NCBI GenBank assembly: GCA_037447605.1
Contig: CM074804.1
Location: 6,362,461-6,426,460 of the forward strand
Reading direction: 5' to 3'
Length of the DNA stretch: 64,000 nucleotides
DNA from: Zygnema circumcarinatum
Taxonomy: Eukaryota; Streptophyta; Zygnematophyceae; Zygnematales; Zygnemataceae
The notes under the pieces were generated by a model, which was given only the letters and a program-made list of their open reading frames with translations, searched no databases and had not been told where the DNA came from. Below are positions 10,481-23,850 of the stretch, in pieces (positions within the stretch are counted from its first letter, which is position 1; every line of letters begins with the position of its first letter). A program made the position numbers and the translations under genes.

Positions 10481-11987
10481 CATATCACGCTTGGGGGGTC
10501 ATGCATAGTACGTGGTTGGGGGCTCTCAAATGCGGACCTTCTGCCATGTTTGAGGTGACGAGACTCCCCCACCTGGCAGGGCGATGCGTGCCGCCTGATA
10601 GGACCCCATGTAGAGGGCCTGCGCAGGCGCCACCTGGACCACTGTTCCGAAGCCCTGCGCACGTGGCCAAGACGGGGAAGGAGTCCAAGTATTTCAAAAT
10701 CGTGGCATGGTCATAGGAGTATGATATGCTGCTGATTGCAACCAAAAACCCAAATGGAGATTTGAGAACTCTCTGGCTGAGAATATCCCTGTCTCAACAA
10801 TCTCTCACCAAGTAAAGTGATTAGTGCAAGGAAATATCGCGAGTCTAGCTGGACTTTCTTTTAAATTTGACGCCTTCCAGCAATACCAGCAAGTGCAGAT
10901 GAATCAGAAAATGTAAATCTTACCCCTAGAGAGTGCACGGGCACTACATCACTCACAGGAATTCCGAAAGGCCCTCACTCGCATGATACATAGTGTGCGG
11001 CCACACAAGATTGACGCCTTAGCTCAAGTCAACGGAATTCTCTTTACATGGACAAGCAACCCCTCTCCCCCTGTCTCACACACCTTAAAAAGGGTCCTCC
11101 AGCCTTCCCGAGCGGCAATCGTCCACATGGCCTGCATGGGGCCGCTGTACGCATACGCTCCATGGCGGCTGGCAGCCGCAGCCGCTCCCTGCACCTGCAT
11201 CCTGCGCACCACCCACGTTACTCTAAAGCTTCACTTGCCCAGCTTGCTGCAGAGGCGTAATTGTCCGAATACAGTTTGAACAAGCAACGTCCTTTCGTCT
11301 GGTCATCGCTTGCCTTCAGAAAGAAGCAACAATGTTCACACCACTTGACACTTCAATAAAGCAGAGTCTCCATTCACTAATGAGAGACTCTATCCACTAT
11401 TCCCTTTCCTGCTGCCTACAGATTAGGCATTCAGAAGAGCAATCTTCGATATTATTGCAAGAATAAGACCAATAAACTGAGAGAAGAACCACCTCGCAAG
11501 GAATTGGCTTATCCTGCAGATCGAAATGACGGGCACTAAAGTCCTACGGTGGAGGCCGCAAAAACATTGACAACTCAGTGGCTTTCTTCGATCGCAAAAA
11601 CAGATTGAGATTTTGCAGAGGGATGTGGGCGCACCGTGACTTAACGGTCATGAGGGGGTACGTTACAGCATCCGCAAGCATCCCTGCCAGGAAGGAGGGC
11701 GGCCAGAAGGGGTATCAGAGAGGCCTACACTGCAAGAAGAGCGAAATATTCGGTTATGCAGAGAAATCAGCGGCACCCATTGCAGGATACCATGAGAGCC
11801 TGAGTACACCTGCGACTCCGCCTGCTGCCATCTGCTTCAGTAGCAGCGCCGTTCCCGCCCCAGGCCCTGCTACGCGGCGGCCCCTCCACCCAGTAAGCAA
11901 GAGGAAGCAGCAACCTCATTCCAGCAGCAGCGGAGCAGCGCGCCCTTCCCTCCGCCCTGGCATACCGGAGCTCGCGGCAGAGTCCAT
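8624..11987 (-). CDS. Mitochondrial carrier (SLC25 family, SLC25A44-like)
   Basis: Ten exons give 308 aa: 11987-11966, 11869-11810, 11683-11635, 11201-11084, 10654-10573, 10409-10273, 10098-10021, 9812-9726, 9468-9388 and 8836-8624. All three carrier repeats are visible through their odd-helix signatures: PLMTVKSR in repeat 1, PLEVVRQR in repeat 2 and PMDVVKTR in repeat 3. Each is followed by an EG-containing segment. The second signature, the PAQALYMGSY and APFNAIYLPLWE segments and a TSYDQLMK end resemble the plant SLC25A44-like group. Animal SLC25A44 carries branched-chain amino acids; the substrate here is not shown. The intron after exon 6 has a GC donor. The 22-nt first exon is supported by phase and a consensus donor but is less certain. 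The gene is divergent from BCS1. Confidence 0.87.
10412..10482. repeat. GA dinucleotide tract in an intron
   Basis: Imperfect (GA)n lies in the SLC25 intron between exons 5 and 6. On the coding strand it is a CT-rich stretch directly upstream of the exon 6 acceptor at 10410, where it can serve as polypyrimidine tract. Confidence 0.85.
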
Positions 11988-12601
11988 GGCGGTCGCTCCT
12001 GCAGCGCGGGCGCGCGTCTGCCCTAATTTGGACCTCGGGCTGGGGGGCTGACCGATCGGTACAGGCTCTTTCAGCCAGACCTGGACCGTACAGATGGCCC
12101 GTCCATACGGCCACCCTTTACCTCTGAACGTCCAATCAAACCGATGAAAACTGCCACGTCAGATAAGAATTTGACCCTTTTGGGACCTTTTTGACCTGTG
12201 GCTCGTACCCACGTGGAGGGTGTAGACGCTGTGATTGGTGGAAGTTGTCGGTGGTCAATCACGAAACGGCGAAGCGGCCACGTACCGTACTGACATGGAG
12301 GGAGGATGCCAGCTGTGGCGGCCAGCAAGCCAATGAGCGAACGCCACGTGTGCGCCACGTGATGATCTCTACGCGACACTGGAAATACAGTAGCTCCATG
12401 GCTTTAGATCCGGTCACCACGTGTCACGACATGAGAGGTTGGAGGCCGGCGCCACCGTCCTTCGGGTTCCATGTGCTGGAACTGACCGGACGAAATGTTG
12501 AACTGTGCACTTAACTGTGGCGCGCATAGCACGGACCGTTTGCGTGGGCGCCACGGCGGGGGCGCTTTAGAGGGAGGTCGCGGGCGCGAGGGGGGGCAGC
12601 C
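11988..12601. promoter_or_regulatory. Divergent promoter, SLC25 / BCS1
   Basis: This 614-bp spacer lies between outward-facing start codons. It contains several ACGTG words, including CCCACGTGGA near 12209, GCCACGTG copies near 12342-12361 and CCACGTGTC near 12418, plus GTAC words near 12070 and 12285. These match G-box and GTAC cores. Two promoters sharing one element set is an inference from spacing. Confidence 0.5.
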
Positions 12602-15306
12602 ATGGCGGGGGCGGGGGGGCAGGGTTGCCCCGCGCTGGGGGAGGGCGAGGGAGGGCTGTGGCCGACGGGCGCGGCCAGCGCCGGGAACGCCTCGGAGATT
12701 CTGAGGGAGGTCACGTCTGTGCTGTATGGCGCCGTCAAGAGGCAGTACCTTCACAATGAGTACTTTGCGGGAGGACTTGGACTCATGCTCGTGGGCCTCC
12801 TTGCAAACGCTTTGAACCGCTATCGAGCGGATATTTTTGAATATTTGGCGCGGAGGAGAGGCGTCTGCGTTTTGCACGTGATGCCAGACGAGGTGGCGTT
12901 CGTATGGCTACAGGAATGGCTTTGTAAACATGCTAACAAGGACAGCTCGCAACTCACGCTGCAATCCAAATGGGAGAACCATCAGAATGACGCCTGTGAG
13001 ACTTCTGGAGGACGCGATAAGGAAGAGCGACCCCGCCTCCTTTTTATTCCTCAGCTCCTGGAAGCACAGACGATCGATTTCCAAGGCAATAAGGTGCTTT
13101 TGGAGATCAATTGTCACTGTGTTGCAATCTTGATCCACGCAACCTTTTTCTGGGCTGGAGATTGATGATGCAATAGGTTTCCTGCTCTTTGCAGGTTAAC
13201 TGGGGAGCATGGTTCTTCTTGTGTCCATTTCTTCGTTAGTCCTCTTTTGCTGTCAACGTCTTGGACGCCTATCGGCAAGAGTAACTGTTAAAGCCGCACA
13301 GCTTCCAGATTTTGGACATGGAAAAGGCTCTGATACCACTGCTGTGGTGTAATACAGGTCACTTTTCAAGTTAAGAGGAAGATCGGGCCAGCCAATGGAG
13401 GCGAAAACGACCTCGCAGCCCTTTTGCAGTCGGCGGGGGGGAAGGAGCAATTAGTGATTGAAGGCCCAACAAGAGGCGTGCTTGAGGCTCTTGTGCATGA
13501 AGCCATGGAAAACTATTTTGCTGAAGAAGCTGGCATTCAAAAAACATGCATTAAGAGGTGGAGCTCACAGGAGTATTTCTGGAATGTGGTCGCAACTAAG
13601 CTTGCACGCCCCATTCGCAGGTGAGAAATAGTTACGCATGGTATGGTGAAGAACCATCTTCTATTCTTTTTGCATATGATGCATAACTTTCTGTCTCTTA
13701 CAGAATACATGCAGTAACGATGATTACGGATCATAATGCTGTTTGCGCAAGTTGGAAGCTGGTGATAATATGTTGTGCACTCGCTTCAAAATTCAGCGCA
13801 AAAGTGTGCTCAATCTTGACCCTGTTCTAGACTGGCAAAGCGAGGAAGGGTGGGAATGTCGGGGTTTAACTGCGCGTCACTATTTGACGAGTGAGATATT
13901 GCGCATTTCATCAGATCCTTGTAGGTTCTTACGGAGCATTGACGATTCGAACCTTTGCTTTTTGTAGCTTGTCTTTTAGCCGTGATCCGAGAAAGAAATG
14001 AGTGGTCAATACATGCAGAACCTGATCACCATTTTACAGTATCGATGTCATGTATCTGATACTTTGTTATGTTGAGTGTTTCTCGTTAAATGCAGCGTCA
14101 TCCTCGATTGCGATATTGATAGCCTGCTCCGCGATGCTCGCCAGTTTCTTTCAAGTCGGGAGTGGTACAACGACCGGGGCATCCCTCATCGTCGTGGTTA
14201 TCTTCTGCACGGTCCGCCAGGCTGTGGGAAGACATCACTCATTCAGGTTTTGGCAGGGGAGCTTGGGCACGACGTGGCCCTAATTGGATTATCATCTCAG
14301 AATATGAATGATGATATGGTATGCATAGTCCCCCCTCAACCAAAGTCTTGCTTTGAAATTACTTTCACATTTGAAAAGCTTGCTTTGCTAGTTGGCATCC
14401 TCAATAATTGATTTGGTGAAGTAAAGAAGCATTTAGGAGATGGGCATTTTTTCTTCAATTGTAGGCTTTGTACGATGTACAATTTTGAATGATACTAAAG
14501 CCATTATGTCTACCCTGAACTGATAAACCAGTGGTGTAAAATCTTGTAGTCCAAGTTCAGCTGGGACTTAGCCCCAGTTGCACAGGAGTACCTTGCAAAA
14601 GGGGAGTTATACTTCATGATGAGCACTACGTCAAGGCTCATACATAAGTGATTTCAGGGCGATCAGCACTTGGAACGGAACTAGCAAAATCTGTACTGGC
14701 AGTCAAAAGGTATTCTGACAGAACTTTTTGACCCTCTGGGCGCGTGATGTGGTCCAACAGCTCCATGCAGCACTCTCCCGCTGCGATACTCGGAACATTA
14801 TCGTGCTGGAGGATGTCGACGCGGCATTTACTCATCGCAACGATGGAGACGAGAAGGACAACCAACTCTCCTTCTCCGGACTGCTGAATGCCATCGATGG
14901 ATTTTCGGCGCAAGAGGGACGGCTACTAGTAATGACTACAAACCACCTCGACCGCCTTGACCCCGCTCTGGTCAGGCCCGGTCGAATTGACATGCGGCTC
15001 TACTTGGGCCTCGCAAGCCGAAGCCAATCAGAGCGCATGTTTCTGCGATTCTACCCCGAATGCTCGTCTGTTTTGGCCTCCGCATTTGCAGAGGCGGTGC
15101 CTGAGGCATCCGTGAGTCCGGCCACCTTGCAAGGCTACTTTTTGCTGCACAGAGATGACCCGGAGGGAGCCCTAGAACACGTGAAGGACTTGCTGGCGGA
15201 GCAGGGCCGACCAGAAGCAGGCGAAGACTCGGTCGACCAGGTGACCGAAAATTCTACCAGCGGAGAGGAGCCATCTGGCGTCGGACCCGTGGAGGACGAG
15301 GGTTAA
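12602..15306 (+). CDS. BCS1: Mitochondrial chaperone BCS1 (AAA-ATPase)
   Basis: Four exons, 12602-13093, 13358-13620, 14096-14318 and 14761-15306, give 507 aa. An N-terminal membrane segment (YFAGGLGLMLVGLLANAL, about residues 55-72) precedes the BCS1-specific region, which ends with RPIRSVILDCDI. The AAA domain has Walker A GPPGCGKTS (291-299), Walker B IIVLEDVD (339-346) and the RPGRIDM segment with the second-region arginines. The C-terminus has the BCS1-type LQGYFLLHRDDPEGAL. In yeast and animals BCS1 moves the folded Rieske iron-sulfur protein across the inner mitochondrial membrane into complex III; the same role is expected here. The ATG sits in a good context (gcagccATGG). The length and the DVDAAF signature favour true BCS1 over the plant AAA-ATPase-at-mitochondria group. 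Confidence 0.93.
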
Positions 15307-16172
15307 AACTTACAGGCAGTTTTCACATTTGGAGGCAGAGCTATCTGAGAGCAACATGTTGGAAGAAGGGGCCTGGGAGAAGGGCCTCGCCGAGCGGTGA
15401 TCGTTCGCAGGAACGGTCTCATGCAGAGAGAGAATGGAATGGCCCTGCGTTGTAAATATTTGTTGATTTGACAGGAAGTTTATTCATTACCAAATTTATT
15501 CATTTATTTTCTAAAAATATTTGCAAATTTTTTTTTTCAAAAGTTTACCATGTTCAAAGAACACACATTGCCATTACAAGCACAACAAGCCGCTTTCATT
15601 CTTCGGTAAAGCTTGATTGTTTCAAAGACAACACAAAAGAGAGAAATCGTGCATCGTGGCTTAAAAACAATTTTTCTTCAATTGAAGGTTGTAAAAGGCC
15701 ATTGGTCAGGCCCTTTCAAACAAACAGAGCGGCTATAAGGTGCTTAATAGACAGCCCCGTGCTCATAGACTCGAATGGTGGGGTCATCTTGCTGTCTATT
15801 GTAAATACATCCAATCAGCAATTGGGACGACATCTATTTTTTCAACAAAGAGACACAAGCGAATAAACGCAAAAGAAGAAAGAAAGAAAAGCTCACCTGT
15901 CCCTATATACATGCTTAGCACTTACATACTTACATACAGTAAAGTGCCCTTCGGTGATCCACATTCTGCCATAAAAAAAAATGGCATGCACCGCAGATAA
16001 CACCAGTGGCGCCCTGAAAAGGAAAGGGAGATAATGGCTGCGCTGTGGCAGGATTCCTTTACAACCAATACGGCACACGAGAACGCTTCAAAGGCGTCTC
16101 TTCCACCCTCTGCAGCTTGGCGTCTTCCGTCAAGGCTCCAGAACAAGGACAAGCCACCTGCGACGTGACACC
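15307..16172. other. AT-rich convergent intergenic region
   Basis: Stops of BCS1 (plus) and the RabGAP gene (minus) face each other. The stretch is AT-rich with T and A runs near 15520-15540 and 15975. No exon or structured RNA is evident; it probably holds both 3' UTRs. Confidence 0.5.
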
Positions 16173-19100
16173 TCAGACAGTTGGAGGAATAGCGGGAAGG
16201 CAGGAAGCTCCCCTTTCACCGGCGTGTATACAGAGAGCTTCCGCATCTCGGAGGGTAGATTCCAGGTCTATGCGGTTGCTTAGCTCGTTTATGAACTTGA
16301 GAAGAGTGTCAAACTCCATCTGCATGACACGCTTGAAGACCAAGTGGTCAGTTCACTACTGAGGCAAACACTCAACTCAAACTGAAGAAACAAAAGTTCA
16401 CTGACGAGGAAACCAGCAGAATCAACAATATACACAAGATAGTTACCGCCTTGTCTTTACGACCATAAATAATCCATACAACATTTATTGTGTGCTTAGA
16501 GGCAAACAGCAGATCGTCAAATCACATACTGCAAGCACATGACACAGAGCTGTTCATCTACTCCGCCTGTAATCCATCAGCTCTGCCTGCTGGGCAGCGA
16601 TGCAGAAATCTGCCCGTCATGGTGACTGTCCCACAAAAGTTTCTCTCACCTGCTCATCGATGATTCTGCGCCTATGACGTTTCAGCAATGCTACGCACAT
16701 GTACAAGTGGAAATAATCGGACAAATGATGTGTCCATAGAACTTCCCAGAGTCGCAGCACATTGTCATAAGCAAATTCTCTGTTTAAAGAGCCGACAACC
16801 GCAAACACAAGCATCGCCATCAGCGAAAGGAAAGACTGCTGTTAATTGAAACAAAAACGGAAGTGCCACATGCAGGAGAAGTTATCATTTGTTGCATTTC
16901 CAGCTTCCTCCCTTCCCAATCTGAGTTGCTTACGATTTTGGTTGAATGGATATAAGATAGGAATCAGTCCTCACCGTTTAAAGTGGATGAGGACCCAACG
17001 AAAGCAAAAGAAGAAGTTGAGGCATTCACAAGATCCCAGGTAGTCATACAGCGGAGCATCCAACAGCTGAACGAGCTGCAGGCAACACCAAGCATGATCT
17101 ATTTCTTTGAATGCTTCCTTCTCTAAAAAAAACAGAGATGTCTGCAGATACATGCGCCCGATATAAAAGCTTCGGAGAAACCAGATGCATTAGTAATGAT
17201 AACGGTAACGAGACGACATTGTAGGAGGAGGCCTGAGATAGGAAAGCCACCTTTTGTAGAGAGAGTAGTTGTGAATGCATGCCATTCTGATCGCGATGAA
17301 AGTTAGGAGCCATACGCTCCATGAGCGCAGTGAAACACCAAAAGGCTTCGGCTTCGTCCTTCATGACGTACAAAATAGGTGACAGCAAATCACTCATGCC
17401 CTGCAGACCGGCACACCCAAGAAAGCCTCAATCTTTTAGTTGCTACTCGCAGGCAATTAATCAGCAAGTTCATAAGATTCACTCGCACATAAATAAAGCA
17501 AAAAGGGGGTGGACGGGGGGAGGTAGGGGGCAAACAAGGTCAAGCAGCCTATACATCAGAAAAACCGAACCACAGACGGCTACCAAGTGGGCGTTGATGG
17601 ATAGATTCAACATAAGTCTTCACTACCAGAGCTAGAAACAGGAAAGGGGGATAGAACAAGCTCTAACCTGGCAATAACCGAGATCAAAATTGTAGAAGGA
17701 ATAGGTGATAAGAATGGAGCGAAGCTGGCCCACATTCGGATTGTCATCCCCCGCATAGAATGGATGCATACGATCTGTGCGCACCTGTAGGCCAAAGCTC
17801 AATTCAGAGTCCGGTCCAGTCTGATTCTGTTCCTTTTGACGACCCAGCTTCTTCATAAAGAAGCTGGGTCGACAAGTGGACCCTACTCTCGACAGGTTCA
17901 TGCTTTCTTATCCATTTGTACCTTGTTTCAATTTTAGAGCACGAACGACACATGTTTTTCAGAAAAAGGCCCACCAGCAAAGGGATGTCCTTCAAAAAGG
18001 AGGACCAAGCAAAGAGTGGAAGCACAAATTCCAAGAGAGAGGCACCTCGCAGAGTCTGCTCACCACATCTTTATCTACACGATTGCGGCGTTCACGATAT
18101 TTTGCAAACCTCTTGGCCTGCTCATCCGACACCGTCTGGCCAGCCCGTATGCCAATCCATCACTACATGCACTCTGCTACACTAAATAGCGTGTACTCAT
18201 GTGGCCAGCAGTGCCTACAGTCTTCTCATAATCATTCTGAGGCTCATCATTCTTGAGCTCTGTTCTCTAAAATTCTTCCATGGCCTTAACCGCTTTATGT
18301 CCCACAATAATGAACCTGGTACAGCACAGTTTCCTTTAAGCCTTCACATTGGCTGTGTATTGAACGCTGTGAACCAACACTGGGGGTATAGATAGTCAAA
18401 GATGTAATGAAAGAGCCACTACAAGCACACCTGCCATTGAGCCTTCAGTGTCTCATATTCCTCGGCCTTCTGCACAGCAAAATCTTGCCGTTCTGACCTT
18501 GTGGCAGAAAAGGACTGGTACCCGAGAAGCAGCTTCCAAACCTGCAACAAAATTCTTTCAGTATTTCATGCCAAGACATGCTTGTCTAGACTCCAGGGTA
18601 CACACTTCAAACACTCTAATGTTACGCGTCATTGAATATTTACTGGCAAATAAAAACTGGCAACAACAGCTTATTGACAGCAAAAAATCGTCAAATTGCA
18701 GAGACTGCAAAACATGGTGAGGCTTGCAAAGGCCAAGCGAATAGGGAGGATTGCAGAGAAGTATGCACCTCTTTCCGGAGAGAAGGCTCACAACCTCCAT
18801 GGAAAATGCGGCGTTTCAGTGCATTCGGATCCACAACTCGGCCCTCTTTATCCAAGAATGTTGCCCACTGCGACACATGCAACGAAGAGAAGGCTCATCA
18901 GTAAGTCCGCTCGTACAGACGTTCAAAAAAACCCACTCACAATATCCATCGTCAGCCCTCCAACCAAACCAAGCCAAGCTAGCAGTTGCAGAACCAGGTT
19001 CAGACATGCTTCCTGCCTAATTGAGTAGGTCCTTTTGTGCTTTAGGAAACACACGAGACTTTGCACTTACTTCCTCAGGCCCCAACGGCGGCGGGCGTGC

Positions 19101-22100
19101 GCGAGCCCATACCAAGGCAGGAGATTCTTGCTGCGAGTCCCTTGCCAACAAAACATGTTTTAAAGAGCTGAAGAAATAAAGAGTATAAAAACGAATGCGC
19201 TTCGATGATTTTAAAATAAGTCCGTACTGTATGAACAGCTAAATCCTTTTGTTTTTTTTCTATTCGAATTCAGTCTCTCCGATGTACAACTATCTCTGAC
19301 AATAGTGCTCGAGCAGATAATTGCAGGCGATTTTCAGAGCAAGTTATGACACTGTTTTGCAGCAACGGTCATAAATTAACAATATTCATAAGTGCATCCA
19401 TTTTGACGTGCATAGCCTATGCTCACGATGCCTATATCTGAGGCAATGCAGCCTGAGACCCATATTCTATCTTTTCATGGAAATGGCGAGTTCTTTAAAA
19501 GACATTGTGGGTCACCAACACGCACACTAAGTTTCCAGGCACTTTGACTCGAACACAATTGAGCAGACCTTTCCCTACATTAGGAAAACACCTCTCTCGG
19601 ATAGGGCCCAAGAGCTGACCAGAGCGCCATCGACGAGCTCAAATGACCCTACTCCCGTTGATGCCTCGTCATCCCCCTTCTGCCAAGATCGAGAAAATAT
19701 CACAATGCAAGATCTCATGATGTGTATTTCTGCTTATGTCACACACGGTTTCTGGGGAAAGCTTCCAATGTTGCCCTTATCAGCATGATAAGGGCACCAA
19801 TCTGCTCCGCTTGCCCCTACATGAGAATACTCTTGCTTTAAAACCAAAACAAAATCTTTCAATGTGTGGAGCCTATCAGTTCCCTTTGTATACGTTAAAG
19901 AGGGAAGCACTTCTAGTGTGACCAGAGATTATATAACAAACATGCACTTGCTTAAAGTCAGCATTAGGCATCCAAAAGGTAAACCTTAAATTGACGTCCA
20001 ACCACCATAAAGGAAAGGGGAAAATGCTCACAGGAAGAGCAGCATCGGATATAGAGACTCGCCGGCCCGCAATCCACACGTGATTTACGTCACTCGCTGA
20101 AACTGCAGCAGGTGAGCAGACTACGGGCCCGCCTTGACGTGATACAGAATTGGCGGTTCTATTGTTCAAAGAACTGCTGGATGTTTGCTCTAGCGGGTCT
20201 ATGGGGCCCAAAAGAAGACCTTCCCCTTGTGCCAACAAATGGCCGGTGGCTTCCCTGGCAAACTTTGTTACAAAAGAGAACTTTTCCAAAATGCGCATAG
20301 ATAACTCCCGAGGCATCTCCACGCGCCCCATCGAGTTGTGCAGATCACCATCTGCCTTGCCCTGTTGCTCCTGGCAGCTACCACTGTTCGAAAATTTGGC
20401 ATTGAAATTGGAAATTTCTTGAAGATGAGGTGTTTTAGGTGAGGTTGCCGGAAGTTCACAAAGTGTGGTATTATCTTTTGCAGATAAAAGTGGAGGAGGT
20501 GTGACTTCCATCAAATCCAGCTCGGTAAGACTTTTCTGTAGGCACACAGAGAAATTAACAGCACCATCAGTACAAGACACAGCACATAAGTACCTCACTG
20601 GCGTCGTTAAACAAGACAACAACATGATGAACGATCGGAAAAAGTGCAAGTCCATGTGATCAGGCCACTGCTGCTTTTCACCTGTGACAGAAGGTGCAGA
20701 AAGCAAATCGTCAAGCAACAAGCTGTGCACGATCAAGGTCAGCAAACCTGTGTCGTCCTCCAGCACAGGCAAGCAAGTACTTCAACCTTCTACTCTCACA
20801 TGCGTCCATGCAGGAAGGCTAACAGTCCTGGAGGGCCTGACTCTCGCCCTCAAAGGAGCAGAAGAAGACGTGAAGCACGACACCGTTCAGAACATGCGAT
20901 GCCATCGCAGAGGTCCTTCGCACTCTTTTGAATCATCTCTAAGGACGAAAGGTACACAAATCTGACGCAAAGCGAATCACGGTGGTCGGCTCCGATACGC
21001 TCGCAATTTGCTCCTTGGACAAACCATCGCAGCAGAAATAAGCCAAACATTTACATTTGTCTCTCAATTCTTACCTGCAAGGGATCCTTGATGTCATTAA
21101 CGAGGTACACATTCGCATCTTCTGCCGACCTGAATAACAATGACAAGCCACTTTAATGTTATAAGGTAGTGCCACGGCCTTGCCGTAGACAACTCACACA
21201 AGAAACTTCCTCTCCCCTTCCTTCGGTGTCATTATCTACACATAAAAAGCAAAGGAGCGACGGATGTTGCAAATCAAAGCAAACCCTGACATGCGCATAC
21301 AGCAGGAGGGCTAAAATTCTGGCATCCGTCTCTTTCTTACCTGACAAGCAAGGCGTATTCTTTCAAAATGCTAAGAAACTCACGTACACCTCCGTTGTGG
21401 AAGTACAGAGGGGGGAAGGCCAACCCTGAAGACAAATGCACAAACTCAAAATCACTATGCTATCGATCCTAGACACTTTCTGCCTTGCTCACACAGATTG
21501 AAAATGGATAGTACAACCATGTCAAGATATACTCAACCAGTAATCCACTTATGGGACTGGAAGAAATACGTCCCAAATGTACCTGAAGTTAGAACCACGA
21601 TGATGTACTGCCAACCCAGCGCTGGTGTATGGCGTCGAACAGAGCGCATCTCCGCCACAGAAACTGCTCGAATGGTGTACAAGTTTCGATCTAAAGCCAA
21701 CATAACGTTGCATATAATGAGATGAGTACTTCTTCTCCATGACACGGTTATAATAACTATAACACCGCACTTAGTCCAGTGTCCACTCAGGACTAACTGG
21801 ACTCGAGCGTTTCAATAGGGGCCAGTGCCTGAGCTGTCACAAAGTCCAAGCTAATGACGCATCCATTCCTGACGTATTCCATCCATGTGATCAAATGCAT
21901 TTTCACTGCTATGGACAAACCTGTGCTGCAGGCTTCGGTGATGTGGCCATCATTATAAGGAATCCATGTCTGGTTAACCCAAAACCATTTCCCGCCCGAA
22001 CTTTCTAGTGAATCTTTAGCGTTGCCAAATGTTCAATAAAAAGTTTTCTAAGCACCGGGATTAAACTTTATTTGCATGAGTGCTTCTTGCTATGTTGCCA

Positions 22101-23372
22101 ATAGTTCCAGTCAAAAGCATGTTACTGCCAACTCATAGTTCACCTGATTACGGAGGCTATGCAGCAAAAATAATAACCACCAATTCACAAAACCTGCATA
22201 GTAAAGCCCGAAAAACGACACTCGAATAGTACAGCTCTCCCATGGTTTATTTTCTCATACTACAAAGGTGTCAGTGGAGTTCTAATGAGTTGGGAAACTA
22301 GCTAACCATGAAAAGAGAAGGGCCTTGCTTGATGAGGCGAAGGCGTCCAGTGATTCGTTCACTGGAAGACTGCGTTGGGTGAACTGACACATTGTCCTTG
22401 ACGTATACAGCCTCATAGAGCAGCACAGCGGCAGAATCTGCTGCAGAATTTTTGAAGTCCTGCACATATAGTAATGACGATTATGAGCAAGTGATGCAAA
22501 TAGGGGTTGCAAAGGAAAGGACTTCTGATGAGACGGAAACAGACCGGTGATCATATGTTGTTCAATGCCGTGTTCTAAGGACAAGTTCAGTTAGAGTGCT
22601 TTAGTTGCAGTTTTACCTGTGAAAGTCAAAACTACAAGTCATGAGTACTCGTTCCATTGTCCGGTCATTATTGTCAGTCATCTTACCAGCGTGACCTATA
22701 TGGCGTGAAAGATGGCCCCGTTCCATTTCTACTACCGTCATGAACGACATTACTTTTTTAAGAGTAGCCTATCCTCGCTGCCCATAATCCGTTTCATATA
22801 CTACATTGGGAAGTTAGCAGCCTGCCTTGTCTTTCATATCTTTCTTCCCCCATGGAAATTTCCCTATATCAACCATTTCTCGAGCCAAGCCATTCTCTAA
22901 GAAGAATCATTTGTTTCTAATACAGAAACTTGAAAGACGGTCTCCTGATTCCTTCGCTCTATACCAATAACTCCTTCCTTTCCACTCCGATTTCAACTTA
23001 ATTTTCTCGCATTATGGTAGACAGAAACCCATCCAATAACTGATGACGACTTTCTCCCGTGTAAAACCTTGAACAGCTGACTTGTGCGATTCAAGATACA
23101 TGGAAGAAACCAGCACACATAGCATTCCTCAACTCACGCATTCCATACCATCATTTGTTTCTTTCAGACCAAACCATCCGCCTCACAGAGTTCAGCCTGC
23201 AGTTGCACTCTTCACAACCGTTCGAGACCAAACAATGTAACAGCCTCAGCAGTAGCCATACCCTGCTGGTGGACCTGCCCGATGGCAAGCCGTTATATGC
23301 AGCCTTGCTCGCTGCGCATTCGGCAGCCGCTGCCGAGTAGTCAGCGTCGTCTGCAAAGTCTGAGCCCTCCAT
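16173..23372 (-). CDS. TBC-domain Rab GTPase-activating protein (TBC1D15/17-like)
   Basis: Sixteen exons close on one frame (683 aa): 23372-23262, 22459-22307, 21969-21921, 21690-21583, 21425-21341, 21129-21075, 20535-20032, 19130-19071, 18867-18769, 18541-18431, 18135-18064, 17784-17668, 17400-17251, 17075-16975, 16779-16650 and 16319-16173. Residues 40-190 match the N-terminal region of TBC1D15-type proteins (VYVKDNVSVHPT, RRHTPALGWQYIIVV, FPPLYFHNGGVREFL). A variable 168-residue exon follows. The TBC domain covers about 372-640, with the arginine finger in VDKDVVRTDR and the glutamine finger in GYCQGMSDLL, so both catalytic residues are kept. The tail has DFxTLLKF-type sequence and ends AIPPTV. 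It should speed GTP hydrolysis by a Rab on endomembranes; the Rab is unknown. It is divergent from the ABCI gene. Confidence 0.92.
17840..17871. other. Perfect 14-bp-stem hairpin in a RabGAP intron
   Basis: Arms CGACCCAGCTTCTT (17840-17853) and its exact complement (17858-17871) flank a 4-nt loop. The hairpin lies in the intron between exons 11 and 12 of the TBC gene, about 55 nt upstream, in transcript orientation, of the exon 12 acceptor at 17785. Confidence 0.85.
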
Positions 23373-23850
23373 ACCGCCCGTTCCTGCCGCTCCTGCTTGC
23401 CAGAAGCAGCCAGGCTTCAATGCCAACCTCCAGACCGCTCAGGCAATCCCACACAGGCACAGCGTCTCAGCTCCAGCCCTCAGTCTCAGGCAGCCATGGC
23501 CCCCACCTGCGCCCGCCCGTCCTCTGTCCCCACCCGCGACTACCTCAGTGGGAGGGAGGGAGGGGGCGGGTCCGAGACCTCCGGACGGGGCCAATCCAGG
23601 CCTGCCACGTCAGGACGACTGCACACATGGCAAGCCCTAATTGGTTTTCCCTTTTAAAAAAAAAAGTCAAGTCCTTTCAATGGCAGGCAGGGACGCAGGG
23701 CCCGCCACGTGGCGGTCCGAGCGTGCGCCTCGTTGACCGCCACGTGGCGCCCTCGCAGGCCGCGCGTCCTCGCGCTTGAAGGGGGGGCCGCCCCCTCTCG
23801 TGCTGCAGCGGGCGCTGCTTCTGGCTCTGCACAGCCTTGCTCGGAGGGGA
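23373..23850. promoter_or_regulatory. Divergent promoter, RabGAP / ABCI
   Basis: The 478-bp spacer contains two exact GCCACGTGGC palindromes at 23704-23713 and 23739-23748, only 35 bp apart, about 100-150 bp upstream of the ABCI ATG. GGGAGGGAGG sequence lies near 23551. The paired G-boxes are the clearest candidate regulatory sites in the window; activity is inferred. Confidence 0.6.
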
